Below, in pieces: positions 63,447-64,000 of a DNA stretch of 64,000 bases. Positions within the stretch are counted from its first letter, which is position 1. Each line of letters begins with the position of its first letter. Position numbers and translations under genes: made by a program. The notes beneath the pieces are model-generated. The model did no database searches. It was not told where the DNA came from and saw only the letters and a list, made by a program, of their open reading frames with translations. Origin of the DNA: Listeria booriae (lineage in GTDB: Bacteria; Bacillota; Bacilli; Lactobacillales; Listeriaceae); contig NZ_JNFA01000011.1 in assembly GCF_000766865.1 (NCBI RefSeq), positions 496,001 through 560,000 on the forward strand, read 5' to 3'.

Positions 63447-64000
63447 ATGAAAGCCATCATGTACGTTGCCCACGGAAGCCGCCTACCCGAGAAAAACCGC
63501 GAATTCCGCCATTTCGTAGAACAAATTATGCAAAAACGCCCAGAATCCTGTCAAAAAATCGCCTTCCTAGAAAAAGAAGACGAAACAATGGCCATCATCG
63601 GCGAATCAATCATCGCAGCAGGCGCCAAAGAAATCACCGTCGTACCAATGCTTTTATTCCCAGCGATGCACGCTACCAAAGACATCCCCGACCAAGTCGC
63701 GCAACTAAAAAAACAGCACCCCGATGTAGTTTTCCGAATCGCAGACACGTTTGGCGCCGAGCAAGAAGTCGCCGCAGTTGCCGCAGCAAAAATCAAAGCC
63801 ACCCGTCCCGACCAAGACGCCGCCATCCTTGTCATCGCCCACGGAAGCGCATCCTACGCAGAACCGAGGACCGAAATGCAAACCGTCACGGCCTCGATTG
63901 CCACCCAACTACAGCTCCCCGTCGCACTCGGCATGCTTCACGGCGAACCGAACTACCGCACCATCGCAACCGAACTCGCCGCCAAGCACGAAAACGTCCA
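63447..64000 (+). CDS. Sirohydrochlorin chelatase-like protein (CbiX/SirB), partial
   Basis: At least 184 aa, cut by the window end. Two repeated half-domains: MYVAHGSRLPEKN and, near residue 130, VIAHGSASYAEP; HGS is the metal-chelating motif of CbiX. The second histidine-containing region VPMLLFPAMHATKDIP is present. Inserts Fe2+ or Co2+ into sirohydrochlorin. ATG at 63447 follows AGAGGAGG. In Bacillus and L. monocytogenes divIC follows rqcP at this place, so this gene appears to be an insertion in the locus. Confidence 0.88.
   Translation, partial: MKAIMYVAHGSRLPEKNREFRHFVEQIMQKRPESCQKIAFLEKEDETMAIIGESIIAAGAKEITVVPMLLFPAMHATKDIPDQVAQLKKQHPDVVFRIADTFGAEQEVAAVAAAKIKATRPDQDAAILVIAHGSASYAEPRTEMQTVTASIATQLQLPVALGMLHGEPNYRTIATELAAKHENV

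Overview
The window looks like a chromosomal segment of a low-GC Gram-positive rod of the family Listeriaceae, probably one of the Listeria species outside the monocytogenes group. The reasons are the block dacA / pabBC-pabA / T-box-serS, the order pth-mfd-(SpoVB/MurJ-like)-rqcP, small RNAs that look like the LhrC family, several WxL-domain surface proteins, GH1 6-phospho-beta-glucosidases and strong AGGAGG ribosome binding sites. No phage, plasmid, insertion sequence, rRNA, tRNA or CRISPR array was found. The species is an inference.

Layout. 0-9 kb: a PBP5-type carboxypeptidase, a phosphatase lipoprotein, an SH3b-NlpC/P60 hydrolase, an OppA-type lipoprotein and the 4-aminobenzoate genes, with four LhrC-like sRNA genes and one remnant between them, all on the minus strand. 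8.8-9.2 kb: a type I toxin-antitoxin pair. 9.3-11 kb: serS behind a T-box. 11-17.7 kb: a LicT-type antiterminator with its RAT/terminator but no PTS permease gene beside it, a repeat-rich gap, and two operons (NagB-like sugar isomerase plus GH1 enzyme; second GH1 enzyme) whose promoters carry the same palindrome. 17.8-19.2 kb: an AT-rich defence module, with a 72-aa gene, an Abi_2/AbiF-type HEPN gene and a small structured RNA that has its own promoter inside the end of the HEPN gene. 19.3-23.3 kb: two tandem Crp/Fnr regulators and two WxL proteins, one with plant-type leucine-rich repeats.

23.6-40 kb is mostly ordinary metabolism: TetR, MarR plus ring-cleaving dioxygenase, esterase, phosphatases, a ferredoxin/GNAT pair, GH1, CocE hydrolase plus LysR, a GH18 chitinase with two cre sites, amidohydrolase, LOG, ChbG and a two-gene fluoride channel. 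40-42.5 kb is the queuosine precursor operon queF-queC-queD-queE under a preQ1 riboswitch. 42.6-50 kb is envelope biology: LCP ligase, polysaccharide deacetylase, a 1162-aa WxL adhesin, an SH3-C39 peptidase and a lipoprotein. 50-57 kb holds RtcB divergent from two WYL regulators, a phosphohexomutase, a CpsB-type phosphatase, a lipoprotein and an ASCH protein. 57-64 kb is pth-mfd-murJ-like-rqcP and a CbiX-type chelatase cut by the window end.

The strongest signals for follow-up are: (1) the LhrC-like sRNA family, whose loop is perfectly complementary over 12 nt to the ribosome binding site of the neighbouring NlpC/P60 gene; (2) the AbiF-type HEPN gene with its linked ncRNA; (3) dispersed palindromic repeats with compensatory base changes; (4) a 14-bp palindrome placed identically in two sugar-operon promoters; (5) a gene whose only good ribosome binding site points to an ATA codon.
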